Of a stretch of DNA of 5,496 nt, positions 1 to 5,496 are shown piece by piece. A program made the position numbers and the translations under genes. Source of the DNA: Promethearchaeota archaeon (GTDB lineage Archaea; Asgardarchaeota; Lokiarchaeia; Sigyniarchaeales; Promethearchaeaceae); NCBI GenBank assembly GCA_014729055.1, contig WJKO01000539.1, forward strand, positions 1 to 5,496. The letters run 5' to 3'. The notes beneath the pieces are model-generated. The model searched no databases and was not told the origin of the DNA. It was given only the letters and a program-made list of their open reading frames with translations. Every line of letters starts with the position of its first letter. Positions within the stretch are counted from its first letter, which is position 1.

Positions 1-514
1 AAATTCTTTAAAAGGGGAAATACTCACGGTTATATACGAAAAACTTTCGGGCACTGAAGGCTATAAAAAGAAGGTTTCTAGTAGCGGAGCCCCCAGTGAA
101 GTAATAAGAACAGACAAAAGCGGAAGACTTGAAGATTTAGAGAGTAGCCAAGAAACCATGGATACATACACCATGTTTATTAAAAGGTTTAAAATGCCAA
201 GATTTGGTACAATACGTGTAGAAATCGGTGAATATTTTAGTAAGTTCTTGGAATATATTGAACCTAAGTTTATCCTTTTCAACTCAGGTGCGACAATTAC
301 CAGTGCAATTATCAGCTTGTTAACATATTTAATGGTATTCTATCCAGATATGAATTTATTGGGATCCACGTTTGAAGTTTTTGGTATGACATTAACTATG
401 GCAGAGATTGTACTTTATATCCTTGTATACGGCGTCTTAATTGCGTTCTTATTAGCGAGTATCATTTCATGGGTCAAATACCAAAAGAAGAAAAAGAAAC
501 AAAAATTTGAATAA
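1..514 (+). CDS. C-terminal part of an unrecognised membrane-anchored protein (5' end outside window)
   Basis: The frame read from base 2 is open from the left edge to the TAA at 512-514, giving 170 residues. There is no ATG, GTG or TTG in frame before the ATG at 158, which would give a 118-residue product. That ATG has no convincing ribosome binding site, and 52 stop-free codons before it in AT-rich DNA suggest the gene begins outside the window. The first ~85 visible residues are hydrophilic and rich in Lys, Glu and Ser, probably a soluble domain or linker. Two membrane helices follow, at about residues 89-114 and 132-157, joined by a short loop. The last 12 residues are a lysine-rich tail, which by the positive-inside rule should be cytoplasmic. 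I do not recognise the family. The next gene starts 53 bases downstream on the same strand and also encodes a membrane protein, so the two are probably cotranscribed. Confidence is high that this is coding, moderate that it extends leftward, and nil for function. Confidence 0.72.
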   Translation, partial: NSLKGEILTVIYEKLSGTEGYKKKVSSSGAPSEVIRTDKSGRLEDLESSQETMDTYTMFIKRFKMPRFGTIRVEIGEYFSKFLEYIEPKFILFNSGATITSAIISLLTYLMVFYPDMNLLGSTFEVFGMTLTMAEIVLYILVYGVLIAFLLASIISWVKYQKKKKKQKFE

Positions 515-567
515 TTAATAAGCGTACAGACTACAGAAGATTATAATATTCATTGGGATTTGATTAT

Positions 568-1626
568 ATGACGCTAGAATCTACTCTTTTTTTTATTGGT
601 CTAATATCAACAATTATTGCGGTATTTCTATCGATAATAGACATTTTAAAAGAACATACGAAAGTTAGTTTAGCGAAATTGGCAAGTGCAATTTGTGCAC
701 TTGTAGCAGTATTGCTAGGCGATTTATGGGGTATTTTTTTTGCGATCCCTTCATGGTTGTTCTATATATATGGTGCAGAAGTTCTCAATAAACTCACTTC
801 TGAAAGAAAAAAATGGTCTTATATCCATTTAATGGTTGAATTTGTGCTTGTCTATGCTATGGCTTATTCAACAACCAGATTAATTCAAACTTTTCCTTAT
901 ATTCTATCAGATGTGGAAATGTCTCTCCCTCAGTTTACCACTTTTGTAGTTTTCTTCTTATTTGCAATGATTATTCTCTATTTTCAAACGAAACATGATG
1001 TATATATCAAAAACGAACTTGAAAATGAGGAAGATACCTTGGAGAAAATAAACTCTATGAATGAATATCAGATTCTGCTGGCATTTGGAGGAAATTATTT
1101 ACAAGCACCTATGATGTCTATTTTGTTAATTTTTGAATTCATTAACATTAAGAAGGAGGTTGAAAGTGGCGAGGATAAATTCTTTGCAAATATTGTTGAA
1201 TTCGAGCGCTATCCTCTCGGAAAATCATTTTATAAAATTGGTGAGAGTTCAATTGCATTCGTAATTTTTAGTTGGTTTTTCATAAGAATACTGCCCGATG
1301 TTGACTCTTATTTCATTGAATTACAAGTACTCTTAATATTGTATATCATTATTTGTATAATTGCATGGATTATGCTTTATACCGAGAATAGTTCAAAAAA
1401 GCTTGCCGTCGGATTAACGATAGCTCTCATCTTAATTTCGGTAATTCAAATGCTATGGACAAATTCAAACCCCTTTGTATTAGCGACAATTTCACTAAAG
1501 GATCCCTTGGTGCCAGAGTTCGACTCGGTCGTTGATTTAGTAGCATTAATAATCAGAATCTCACTTCCAATTATATTGTCGATTGTTATGATAAAAGAAT
1601 ATTTGAATTATAGGAAAAGATCATAG
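568..1626 (+). CDS. Multi-pass membrane protein of unknown function (352 aa)
   Basis: A 352-residue hydrophobic protein with about eight or nine predicted membrane helices, near residues 6-27, 35-60, 62-74 (short), 84-106, 123-140, 168-194 (weaker, with a Gly-Gly and a Pro), 224-242, 249-271, 278-297 and 322-345. A charged, probably cytoplasmic segment at about 141-168 is rich in Glu, Asp, Lys and Asn and may be helical. The protein ends in a short basic tail. I see no catalytic motif, transporter signature, nucleotide-binding loop or signal peptide, and I do not recognise the family. I chose the ATG at 568. A TTG at 553 in the same frame would add five residues, but neither start has a strong ribosome binding site and ATG is the commoner codon. 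The frame is closed upstream by a TAA at 544-546. The gene follows the 1-514 gene by 53 bases on the same strand, so an operon of two membrane proteins is likely. The downstream neighbour is convergent. Confidence 0.85.
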   Translation: MTLESTLFFIGLISTIIAVFLSIIDILKEHTKVSLAKLASAICALVAVLLGDLWGIFFAIPSWLFYIYGAEVLNKLTSERKKWSYIHLMVEFVLVYAMAYSTTRLIQTFPYILSDVEMSLPQFTTFVVFFLFAMIILYFQTKHDVYIKNELENEEDTLEKINSMNEYQILLAFGGNYLQAPMMSILLIFEFINIKKEVESGEDKFFANIVEFERYPLGKSFYKIGESSIAFVIFSWFFIRILPDVDSYFIELQVLLILYIIICIIAWIMLYTENSSKKLAVGLTIALILISVIQMLWTNSNPFVLATISLKDPLVPEFDSVVDLVALIIRISLPIILSIVMIKEYLNYRKRS

Positions 1627-1640
1627 CGTTGTTCTATGGT
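1620..1640 (+). other. Small hairpin spanning the stop codon
   Basis: A 7-base-pair stem (six Watson-Crick pairs and one T-G wobble) encloses a 7-base loop. The inner arms are CATAG at 1622-1626 and CTATG at 1634-1638, and the left arm contains the TAG stop of the membrane-protein gene. No T-run follows directly, so it is not a bacterial-type terminator. It could protect the 3' end of the mRNA or be chance. Confidence 0.35.
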
Positions 1641-1700
1641 GGAACGGGAGATGTTAATTAAGTGCGGTTGTTATATAGATCATAAGCGGATTGTAATAGT

Positions 1701-1720
1701 GATCAAGTTTGATCAAAAAT
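1701..1720 (-). terminator. Possible terminator of the transporter operon: GATCAA repeat plus short T-run
   Basis: Read on the minus strand, a run of five T (the A-run at 1715-1719) lies about 43 bases after the TAA of the second transporter gene. It adjoins the perfect 10-base palindrome TTTGATCAAA at 1708-1717. GATCAA also occurs at 1701-1706 and 1711-1716 as a direct repeat with a 10-base period. A short T-run can terminate archaeal transcription, but this one is weak, and the palindrome could instead be a protein-binding site. Confidence 0.25.
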
Positions 1721-1737
1721 TCGTCAGCTGGAGAAGA

Positions 1738-1789
1738 TATTATTTCTTTATTCTTTTTCTGTTATTCTTTCTTTAATTTTACTTTTTTA
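1738..1789 (+). terminator. Pyrimidine-rich tract, probable archaeal terminator for the + strand operon
   Basis: This stretch is almost wholly T with scattered C and includes runs of four to six T (for example in 1751-1760 and 1783-1788). Archaeal RNA polymerase typically stops at such U-rich tracts without needing a hairpin. It begins about 110 bases after the TAG of the 568-1626 gene. Its right half doubles as the 3' end of the convergent transporter gene, where the complementary A-rich codons encode the lysine-rich C-terminus. Transcripts from the left operon would thus overlap that gene's end by a few dozen bases. Confidence 0.4.
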
Positions 1790-3171
1790 AGAAAAATCAA
1801 TGCAATGATGACGATAATTGCTGTAATGGGCAAGCAGATTGTAATGAAAGTGGGATTCTCTTCATTTTGTTCCAAAATAGGTCCTAAAATTAGAAAACTT
1901 ATTGCTTGTGCAAGGTTTAAAATGAAAGAATTAACTCCAAAGAACTTTCCAGAAAATTCATATTTCTGCTCTTCACTTTCAAATTGACCGTTCTTTTCTA
2001 TAATAAATGCTATTTCTTCGTCAATTATTTCCGAGATTATAGGATTCGGTATAATATATATTGCAATCAACGCGGCTATGATTATACAGATGATAACAAC
2101 ACCCAACACTTTCTTAAGAAGCTCACTCATGGGAATTAGAAAAATGGCTGCAATAAGCATGAAACCAATTAGAATTATAAAATCAATCTCTAATGATTCT
2201 ACTAATCCCTTTTTTTTCGAAAGAGTTGTCCACAGATAAAAACCTAATCCCGCAAATGGCAGTATGATGAGTATACAAATAAATAACTCAGAACCTACGA
2301 TTCCTAACACGATCTCAATTACAGGCATCACTACGGTCATAGGAATCCTCATACCAAGATTAAAGAAGAAATAACTAAGTTCCCAATTTCTGAAATTCCG
2401 ATTTTTTAGAGGTGTAAACATCTTCACAAAGGTCTCTTTAAGCGTAAGATCGGGTTTGATTAATTCCTCAACTTTTTCATCCGAGATTTTTCTTTCTTGC
2501 ACGATCTCTTCTATTGGCTCATGAATAGTGGCAAAAGTAATATAGATCGTTACCACGCTAAATACACATGTAACGATACTCACCAATTCCATATAGAAAA
2601 TGAGTTCGTTAGTATCGGTCACAAAACTTTTTATGATAAATGGAAAAATCATTCCGATAATTGTTCCAAATAAATTAGCAATTCCTTGCATACTTGCTAT
2701 TTCTATTCTATTTTCCTTTTCGGATGAGATTTCTGGTAACATTGACTGATATGGCGCAAAAACGTATGTACTGAAAATACAGAATACTGCAATTGAGATC
2801 CAATATATTATTGCAACGCCAAACTGACCAAAATTATCTGGACGAATTTGTTCTGGCCAGAACCATAAAAAGAAGAACCCTAACACCATGATGGGCGTTC
2901 CTATCAATAAAAACGGACGTCTTCGACCAAACTTACTAGGATCATGTTTATCAGACAAGTATCCTGCTATTGTTGCTGTAAATGCGTTTAGCAATAATCC
3001 TAAGCTATTTCCGATAGAAGCAAGAATAGGTCTTAGCCCTACGATGTAGACCATATAATAGTAACTAAAACCATTAAAGAGCGAGACTGGTACCATCAAA
3101 CCGAAAGCTGCTAAGGAATATAGAAATGCATGTTTTTTATCTAAAACTCGTTCTTTATAAATCTTCTCCAC
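1762..3171 (-). CDS. MFS transporter, GPH (MFS_2) sugar-transporter type, second copy of a tandem pair
   Basis: A 469-residue inner-membrane transporter with 12 helices, at about residues 15-37, 48-70, 86-106, 118-140, 162-184, 192-216, 263-288, 295-316, 328-346, 354-375, 410-431 and 440-461. A cytoplasmic loop at 217-262 separates the two halves. Family marks are the loop 2-3 motif SDxxxxxxFGRRRPFLL (residues 73-89), MLPEISSEKENR (144-155) after helix 4, and the PNPIISEIID segment with FSGKFFG (375-384 and 406-412) before helix 11. These resemble glycoside-pentoside-hexuronide transporters. The GRRRPF form recalls the sucrose/SLC45 branch more than MelB. Substrate and energy coupling are unknown. 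Positions corresponding to MelB Asp55, Asp59, Asp124 and Lys377 hold Asn, Ala, Phe and Asn by my alignment. The start is a GTG with AGGTG seven bases upstream. It matches the ATG start of the upstream paralogue, with equal spacing to the shared FGLM motif. Only 21 bases separate the two genes, so they form one operon. Confidence 0.92.
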   Translation of the reverse strand: MEKIYKERVLDKKHAFLYSLAAFGLMVPVSLFNGFSYYYMVYIVGLRPILASIGNSLGLLLNAFTATIAGYLSDKHDPSKFGRRRPFLLIGTPIMVLGFFFLWFWPEQIRPDNFGQFGVAIIYWISIAVFCIFSTYVFAPYQSMLPEISSEKENRIEIASMQGIANLFGTIIGMIFPFIIKSFVTDTNELIFYMELVSIVTCVFSVVTIYITFATIHEPIEEIVQERKISDEKVEELIKPDLTLKETFVKMFTPLKNRNFRNWELSYFFFNLGMRIPMTVVMPVIEIVLGIVGSELFICILIILPFAGLGFYLWTTLSKKKGLVESLEIDFIILIGFMLIAAIFLIPMSELLKKVLGVVIICIIIAALIAIYIIPNPIISEIIDEEIAFIIEKNGQFESEEQKYEFSGKFFGVNSFILNLAQAISFLILGPILEQNEENPTFITICLPITAIIVIIALIFLKKVKLKKE

Positions 3172-3178
3172 AGTTTAG

Positions 3179-3183
3179 CACCT
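3179..3183 (-). promoter_or_regulatory. Shine-Dalgarno site for the second transporter gene
   Basis: On the minus strand AGGTG lies seven bases before the GTG start codon at 3169-3171. It matches the AGGAGGTGA complement expected for archaeal 16S rRNA. It sits in the 21-base gap after the stop of the first transporter gene, so translation of the downstream cistron starts independently. It supports the GTG as the true start; the next in-frame ATG is at residue 26, inside helix 1. Confidence 0.65.
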
Positions 3184-3192
3184 TTTGCTTCA

Positions 3193-4731
3193 TTAAATGA
3201 GCATTTTAACTACAACTAGAGTTAAGATTATTGGTATAATCACGATTAGTAAGAATTTAATCAATGTCACAATATTTGTTTTTTCTCGTTTTTGTAAAGA
3301 TATACCAGAAGCACTTAAGACGCCAAAAATCATAATTATCGCAGTGACAGGCAATAAAATGGTTAAAATAAACGGATCTTTACTACCACCGCCCCGTAAA
3401 GACATTCCAATGAGGAGAAATGATATGGCTCCAGCTAAATTCAACATAAAAGCATTAGCCCCGAAATATTTACCGGAAAATTTATAGCGATCATCTTCGT
3501 CTTCTAATCCCTCATTTTCTTCAATATGTTCTATTTCCAAGTCGATTATTTTCGATACAATAGGATTCGGGAGAATATAAAGGGCAATTAGACAGCTAAC
3601 TAAAATCGTAATTACTAAGAAGCCTAGGATGATCTTCAGTACTTCGCCGAAATCTACCAGAAATATAGCACCAGAACCCATGAAAATGACTAGTAAAGAG
3701 ATAACAGTGAGATAAGTCTTTTTCAAGCCCCATTTTTTTGATAACTTATTCCAAAGGAAGAATCCACCACCCACAAAAGGCAAGATTAGTATGATGAACA
3801 ATATCAGAGCAACACCTTCCAGATCTAAAACATACATTAGGATACCCAACATTATAGTCATTGGAATTCTCATTCCATAATTTACTGTAAAATTGGCTCC
3901 TGACCACCACGTAAAATCACGATTCTTGAATGGTGTAAACGTTGCCTTAAACAATTCAATAAGACCATTCTTTTTTGGTTCACATTCTTCAGGTCTTAAT
4001 TGACTCTCTGAGATATTCTCATCTTTACATTCTTCAACTATTGGTTCTTTGATATTAAAAAATGTAATATAGATCATTGTTAAAGAAATAATTGCAAATA
4101 TAATTGAAAGAGTAATCATTTGTGCTGACAGCACTTGTCCTCCGATGTTTTCGTGAAACAGCGTTTCTTTTGGATCCTCTACACCAGATATCAAAATGAA
4201 TGGTAAAAGCAACCCAATTATTGTTGCAACCATATTAAACATGCCTTGATCACTCGAAATTTGTATTCGGTTTTCTTCATCGGTAGAAATCTCAGGCAAC
4301 ATCGCTAAATAAGGAGACCAGACCATCATATAAAGTGTCGAAAAAACAGCACATACAATCCAATAATATATTGCTACACCGTAATTGACTTCATTCGGTG
4401 ATGTACATTTAACAGGAAATAACCATAACAATATGAACATCACCGCAAAAATAGGAGCCCCATATAATAAGAACGGACGTCGCCTACCCAACTTTCCGGG
4501 AACTTTGTTGTCTGAGATATATCCCCAAATAACACCGCCAAACGCGAAACAGAGAAGTCCAATAAAAGTACCGATAGAGGCAAGAAATTCATCCAATCCA
4601 ATTACATAAATCACAAAATTATAACTAAAAGCATTAAAAGTAGATAAAGGGAGCATTAAACCAAAAAAACCACAAGCATATTGAAAGGACTGTTTTCGAT
4701 TTAGTAATCGTGGATTCTTATTTTTAGACAT
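3193..4731 (-). CDS. MFS transporter, GPH (MFS_2) sugar-transporter type, first copy, with an extra C-terminal helix
   Basis: A 512-residue paralogue of the downstream transporter. By hand alignment 89 of the first 180 residues are identical without a gap. Twelve core helices lie near residues 17-43, 48-71, 86-106, 117-140, 163-183, 203-226, 276-301, 305-328, 339-358, 364-388, 422-444 and 454-475. A thirteenth, at 487-511, is absent from the paralogue. Shared motifs are the SD...LGRRRPFLL segment (73-89), MLPEISTDEENR (144-155), GMRIPMT in helix 7 (286-292), and FSGKYFG plus ANAFMLNLAGAISFL (418-438). The central loop (227-275) is acidic and contains two Cys (235, 250); the loop before helix 11 is also strongly acidic. 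It should be a membrane solute transporter of the sugar-symporter type, with unknown substrate. A TTG at 4750-4752 would add seven residues, but the ATG at 4729-4731 gives an N-terminus equal in length to the paralogue's, so I chose it. It has no Shine-Dalgarno site, suggesting a leaderless mRNA. Confidence 0.93.
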   Translation of the reverse strand: MSKNKNPRLLNRKQSFQYACGFFGLMLPLSTFNAFSYNFVIYVIGLDEFLASIGTFIGLLCFAFGGVIWGYISDNKVPGKLGRRRPFLLYGAPIFAVMFILLWLFPVKCTSPNEVNYGVAIYYWIVCAVFSTLYMMVWSPYLAMLPEISTDEENRIQISSDQGMFNMVATIIGLLLPFILISGVEDPKETLFHENIGGQVLSAQMITLSIIFAIISLTMIYITFFNIKEPIVEECKDENISESQLRPEECEPKKNGLIELFKATFTPFKNRDFTWWSGANFTVNYGMRIPMTIMLGILMYVLDLEGVALILFIILILPFVGGGFFLWNKLSKKWGLKKTYLTVISLLVIFMGSGAIFLVDFGEVLKIILGFLVITILVSCLIALYILPNPIVSKIIDLEIEHIEENEGLEDEDDRYKFSGKYFGANAFMLNLAGAISFLLIGMSLRGGGSKDPFILTILLPVTAIIMIFGVLSASGISLQKREKTNIVTLIKFLLIVIIPIILTLVVVKMLI

Positions 4732-4750
4732 AAATATATTCGGTGATTGC

Positions 4751-4760
4751 AAAATAAAAA
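4751..4760 (-). promoter_or_regulatory. Candidate TATA box for the transporter operon
   Basis: The minus strand reads TTTTTATTTT about 20-29 bases before the ATG at 4731. An archaeal TATA box normally centres about 26 bases before the transcription start, so a transcript would begin at or very near the ATG. That agrees with the lack of a Shine-Dalgarno site. The region is AT-rich throughout, so chance matches are easy; another T/A-rich box at about 4769-4780 is an alternative. Confidence 0.3.
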
Positions 4761-4796
4761 GATTTGGATGTTTATTTTAATTGAAAAATCATTTTG

Positions 4797-4804
4797 TTTT
4801 TATA
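4797..4804 (+). promoter_or_regulatory. Candidate TATA box for the helicase gene
   Basis: TTTTTATA lies about 34-41 bases before the GTG at 4838. Transcription would start near 4826, giving a leader of about 12 bases that contains the AGGGG site. A second T/A-rich box, TTTATTTTA at 4771-4779, would give a longer leader of about 35-40 bases. I cannot choose between them from sequence alone. Confidence 0.3.
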
Positions 4805-4825
4805 GATTGTAAAAGAAAATTATTT

Positions 4826-4830
4826 AGGGG
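4826..4830 (+). promoter_or_regulatory. Shine-Dalgarno-like site for the helicase gene
   Basis: AGGGG ends seven bases before the GTG at 4838. It is the only purine-rich G-run in the otherwise AT-rich intergenic region and supports GTG as the start. The frame is open back to 4781, where a TTG with no such site is a poorer candidate. Confidence 0.5.
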
Positions 4831-4837
4831 TTTTTTA

Positions 4838-5496
4838 GTGAATAAGTCTGATTCCAAGCCATTTACTCTCTCGATCCGCGATTTAACTGAATATAAAGTT
4901 AATAAGGTATTGCAGAATGCATTAAGGGGCGCAGGATATAAGCAACTTCGAGAAATTCAAAGCAAAGCTGTCAAATCGGGTTTATTTGATAATGTATCCT
5001 TATTTGTATGTTCTCCGTCTGGTTCTGGGAAAACTCTTATCGGAGAGATGGCCGCAGTAAATAACATTCTTAATAAGAAGGGAAAATCCATTTATTTAGT
5101 CCCCTTAAGAGCACTGGCGGGAGAAAAAAAAGAATATTTCATTGAAACATATGCGCATTTAGGCATCAAAGTCGTTATGGCTGTTGGAGATCAGTACGTT
5201 CAGTTAAATGAATTAAAGCAAGCAGATTTACTGATAATGACCTTTGAAAAGTTCGACTCTTATATGCGCGTAATTAATGAAAACCAATGGATTCACAAAA
5301 TTAGAACAGTCATCGTAGACGAAATCCATATTATTGGAGAAAGTCATAGAGGACCAAGGCTCGAATCATTATTATTAAGAATATATCTTAGACTAACAGA
5401 GTTCCAACTAATAGGGCTTAGCGCAACTATGGCAAATCATAAAGAAGTCGGTGACTGGTTTTATACGTTAAATGAGATATTTGCCAAAAGAAAAAT
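4838..5496 (+). CDS. Hel308/Ski2-like superfamily 2 DNA helicase, N-terminal part (3' end outside window)
   Basis: 219 residues are visible, covering the first RecA-like domain of an ATP-dependent helicase; the gene runs off the right edge. Motifs occur in family order: a Q-motif-like GYKQLREIQ (33-41), Walker A SPSGSGKT (59-66), motif Ia VPLRALAGEK (88-97), VGD (116-118), a TFEKFDSYMR segment (135-144), Walker B DEIH (161-164) followed by RGPRLE (171-176), and motif III LSAT (194-197). The VPLRALAGEK, DEIH and RGP combination is characteristic of Hel308. Archaeal Hel308 unwinds lagging strands at stalled forks and assists recombination repair in the cytoplasm. The second RecA, winged-helix and ratchet domains lie outside the window, so another Ski2-like helicase is not excluded. 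Departures from usual Hel308 are Ser rather than Thr in SPSGSGKT and TFEK rather than TSEK. The GTG start has AGGGG upstream and leaves about 32 residues before the Q-like motif, slightly longer than usual. The gene is divergent from the transporters. Confidence 0.9.
   Translation, partial: MNKSDSKPFTLSIRDLTEYKVNKVLQNALRGAGYKQLREIQSKAVKSGLFDNVSLFVCSPSGSGKTLIGEMAAVNNILNKKGKSIYLVPLRALAGEKKEYFIETYAHLGIKVVMAVGDQYVQLNELKQADLLIMTFEKFDSYMRVINENQWIHKIRTVIVDEIHIIGESHRGPRLESLLLRIYLRLTEFQLIGLSATMANHKEVGDWFYTLNEIFAKRK

Noticed and set aside
61..282. 73-residue open frame on the minus strand
   Set aside because: It lies antisense within the better supported frame covering 1-514, has no ribosome site I can see and no recognisable motif.
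541..550. TTATAATATT as an internal promoter for the 568-1626 gene
   Set aside because: It centres only about 22 bases before the ATG, slightly too close for a normal archaeal promoter. The gene is more simply read from the upstream operon.
1709..1987. 92-residue open frame on the plus strand
   Set aside because: It is largely antisense to the end of the 469-residue transporter, and its composition mirrors that gene's hydrophobic codons.
3197..3487. 96-residue open frame on the plus strand
   Set aside because: It lies wholly antisense within the 512-residue transporter, which has strong family and paralogue support.
4385..4609. 74-residue open frame on the plus strand
   Set aside because: It is antisense to helices 2-4 of the 512-residue transporter and has no independent evidence.
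1762..4731. The two transporter frames as one gene split by a frameshift
   Set aside because: Each encodes a complete 12-helix protein with its own start, the second has its own Shine-Dalgarno site, and they align to each other over their full lengths. They are a duplication.
4732..4837. A functional link between the helicase and the transporters as a defence-type system
   Set aside because: They are divergent, the helicase looks like a housekeeping Hel308-type repair enzyme, and nothing nearby resembles a nuclease, toxin or other effector.

Overview
The window looks archaeal. It is AT-rich (roughly two-thirds A+T by eye), has Shine-Dalgarno-like AGGTG/AGGGG sites in front of GTG starts and T-rich boxes resembling archaeal promoters. 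It ends in the start of a Hel308/Ski2-type helicase, a family typical of archaea. The lysine- and isoleucine-rich proteins and the tandem GPH-type transporters would fit an Asgard (Loki-like) archaeon, but that is an inference from style, not a marker-based assignment.

Layout from left to right. (1) Positions 1-514, + strand: the 3' end of a longer gene, whose reading frame is open to the left edge. Its product ends in a two-helix membrane hairpin with a lysine-rich tail. (2) Positions 568-1626, + strand: a 352-residue multi-pass membrane protein of unrecognised family, 53 bases downstream and probably in the same transcript. (3) Positions 1627-1761: a convergent intergenic gap with a small hairpin, a cluster of GATCA words and T-rich termination signals. 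(4) Positions 1762-3171 and 3193-4731, both - strand: two tandem paralogous 12-13-helix MFS transporters of the GPH (MFS_2) sugar-transporter type, read as one operon with the 512-residue copy first. (5) Positions 4732-4837: a 106-base divergent promoter region. (6) Positions 4838-5496, + strand: the N-terminal RecA domain of a Hel308-like helicase, cut by the window edge.

The two transporters are clearly a duplication: they align without gaps over their first 180 residues at about half identity by hand count. Both lack the charged residues that MelB uses for cation coupling and sugar transport, and the upstream copy has an added C-terminal membrane helix. The paralogue alignment also corrects the start of the upstream copy from a TTG at 4752 to the ATG at 4731. 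The two left-hand membrane genes may work together, but nothing in the sequence says how. The helicase appears to be an unrelated divergent neighbour. I see no CRISPR array, RNA gene, insertion sequence or defence system here.
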